Part shown: one piece after another, positions 62,989-64,000 of the stretch
Layout: each line of letters starts with the position of its first letter
Position numbering within the stretch: position 1 is the stretch's first letter
Origin: Pseudomonas sp. LS1212
GTDB lineage: Bacteria > Pseudomonadota > Gammaproteobacteria > Pseudomonadales > Pseudomonadaceae
Direction: 5' to 3'
Length of the DNA: 64,000 nt
Assembly: GCF_024741815.1 (NCBI RefSeq)
Contig: NZ_CP102951.1
Coordinates: forward strand, 1-64,000
Translations under genes and position numbers: made by a program
Notes under the pieces: generated by a model
The model's database searches: none
The model's input: only the letters and a program-made list of their open reading frames with translations
Told to the model about the DNA's origin: nothing

Positions 62989-63939
62989 TCAGAGCGCGAA
63001 CGGCAACGGAATATCTATTCGCTGCCGCGCCGCCAATCGCACCTCGAACTCTTTCGGATCATGGATCAACACATCCATGCCGGCAAAGGACTCGGCGGCG
63101 ATCAGTCGTGACAGCCAGAACCGTACGCACGCCACGCGCAGCATGATCGGCCACAACTCGGCCTCACCGGCGGTGAACGGTCGCAGCGTGGAATAGGCGC
63201 CGAGCAGTGCACGGGCGTGAGCCCCATCGATGATGCCGGCTTCATCGCAACACCAGTCGTTGAGGGCGATCGCCAGATCGTAGAGCATCGGCCCGGAACA
63301 AGCGTTGTAGAAGTCGATCAAGCCGGTCAGGTGCGTGCCTTCGAACAGCACGTTGTCGCGGAACAGGTCGGCGTGCAGGTTGGCCCGCGGCAACGCGAGG
63401 ATCTTCGCGTGGTGGTGGGCGATTTCCTCCAGGCTGTCCTGCAGCAGCTTGGCTTGCGAGGGTGCCAGGCGTGGCATCAACCGGGGCCCCTCTTCGAGCA
63501 TCCAATCCAGACCGCGGTCGGTCTTGCGCTCCAGCACATGCTCGCGCGTGGCCAGGTGCAAGTGCCCGAGCAACTCACCGACCTGGGCGCAGTGCTGGTT
63601 GTTGGGTTGCTTGATGTGTTTGCCCGGCAAGCGGGGCTGCAGCAGTGCCGGCTTGCCGGCCAACTCGCGCAGGGCCACGCCATCGGTGGTGCGCAAGGCG
63701 TAGGGTACCGGCAGATCGGCGTCATGAAGGACATCGAGCAGTTCGATGAAGAACGGCAGGTCCTGGACCGGCCCACGCTCGACCAGGGTCAGGACATACT
63801 CGCCCTGCTCCAGGCTGACGAAGAAGTTACTGTTCTCGGTTCCGGCGGCAATCCCCTGGAAATCACGCAGGCGGCCGAGGCCGTAGGGGGCAAGGAAGGC
63901 TTCCAGCTCAGGCCGGGCCAGGGGGGTGAAGACGGACAT
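62989..63939 (-). CDS. thrB: Homoserine kinase (ThrB2, APH-type kinase fold)
   Basis: Phosphorylates homoserine in threonine synthesis. At 316 residues it has the typical Pseudomonas length. It is a protein-kinase/APH-like enzyme, not the GHMP type: NLHADLFRDNVLF carries the catalytic Asp and Asn, followed by LIDFYNACSGP. The start at 63939 (MSVFTPLARPELEAFL) has an in-frame TTG two codons upstream. The window ends 61 bp after it. Confidence 0.94.
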   Translation of the reverse strand: MSVFTPLARPELEAFLAPYGLGRLRDFQGIAAGTENSNFFVSLEQGEYVLTLVERGPVQDLPFFIELLDVLHDADLPVPYALRTTDGVALRELAGKPALLQPRLPGKHIKQPNNQHCAQVGELLGHLHLATREHVLERKTDRGLDWMLEEGPRLMPRLAPSQAKLLQDSLEEIAHHHAKILALPRANLHADLFRDNVLFEGTHLTGLIDFYNACSGPMLYDLAIALNDWCCDEAGIIDGAHARALLGAYSTLRPFTAGEAELWPIMLRVACVRFWLSRLIAAESFAGMDVLIHDPKEFEVRLAARQRIDIPLPFAL

Positions 63940-64000
63940 GGTCAAATATTGCTCATACTGGCACTGCCCGAAGCAAGTGCCGGGTTAAAGTAAGGGTACG

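Overview
The window is a chromosomal segment from a fluorescent-type Pseudomonas (P. putida/P. fluorescens lineage rather than P. aeruginosa). The evidence is the gene order dnaA-dnaN-recF-gyrB followed by glyQS, tag, lpxL, trkA, rsmB-fmt-def, dprA-tsaC, hemF-aroE, trpBA/trpI, prlC, the aa3 oxidase operon, metNIQ, znuABC/zur and thrB. Pseudomonas-type REP palindromes and a high-G+C coding style agree with this. The species cannot be fixed from the window alone. The replication origin (expected between rpmH and dnaA) lies just left of base 1, and dnaA itself is cut by the window edge.

Layout. Bases 1-5836 hold the replication/supercoiling operon dnaA', dnaN, recF, gyrB, closed by a strong terminator. 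Bases 5867-8316 form a small accessory island: a broken NylB-type serine hydrolase and an orphan 358-residue protein that resembles pore-forming proteins. Bases 8317-24780 are housekeeping genes for lipid A and phospholipid synthesis, glycyl-tRNA synthetase, DNA repair, K+ uptake, translation initiation and maturation, DNA uptake, tRNA modification, haem and shikimate. Bases 24777-29924 hold a SulP anion transporter and a choline-sulfate locus (choX, betC and a divergent LysR regulator). Bases 29950-37890 contain small stress and metabolic genes, trpBA with its activator trpI, a dodecin, two DUF1161 paralogues around an LLM oxidoreductase, and two paralogous lipoproteins. Bases 37978-47388 hold a metallo-aminopeptidase, a HAD phosphatase, a gamma-class carbonic anhydrase-like protein, oligopeptidase A (prlC) and a degenerate second M3 peptidase, a radical SAM gene with a disrupted start, and a beta carbonic anhydrase gene interrupted by TGA. 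Bases 47589-56188 encode the complete aa3 cytochrome c oxidase with its CuA/CuB and haem A assembly factors. Bases 56303-62871 encode methionine ABC uptake (metNIQ), a lipoprotein, and the Zur-controlled zinc importer. thrB closes the window.

The most notable points are as follows. (1) The orphan gene at 6938-8014 has a gasdermin/CDC-like look and is a candidate pore-forming or immunity protein. (2) Fourteen exact TTATCCACA DnaA boxes were read, all in the first 40 kb. (3) A second M3 peptidase beside prlC keeps HEFGH but appears to have lost the third zinc ligand. (4) Several genes show decay or in-frame loss: the hydrolase, a LysM-family protein without its LysM domain, the radical SAM start, the carbonic anhydrase and an OsmC remnant.

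No rRNA, tRNA, CRISPR array, prophage or insertion sequence was seen. All function calls come from reading the sequence and from knowledge of the families. No database search was run.
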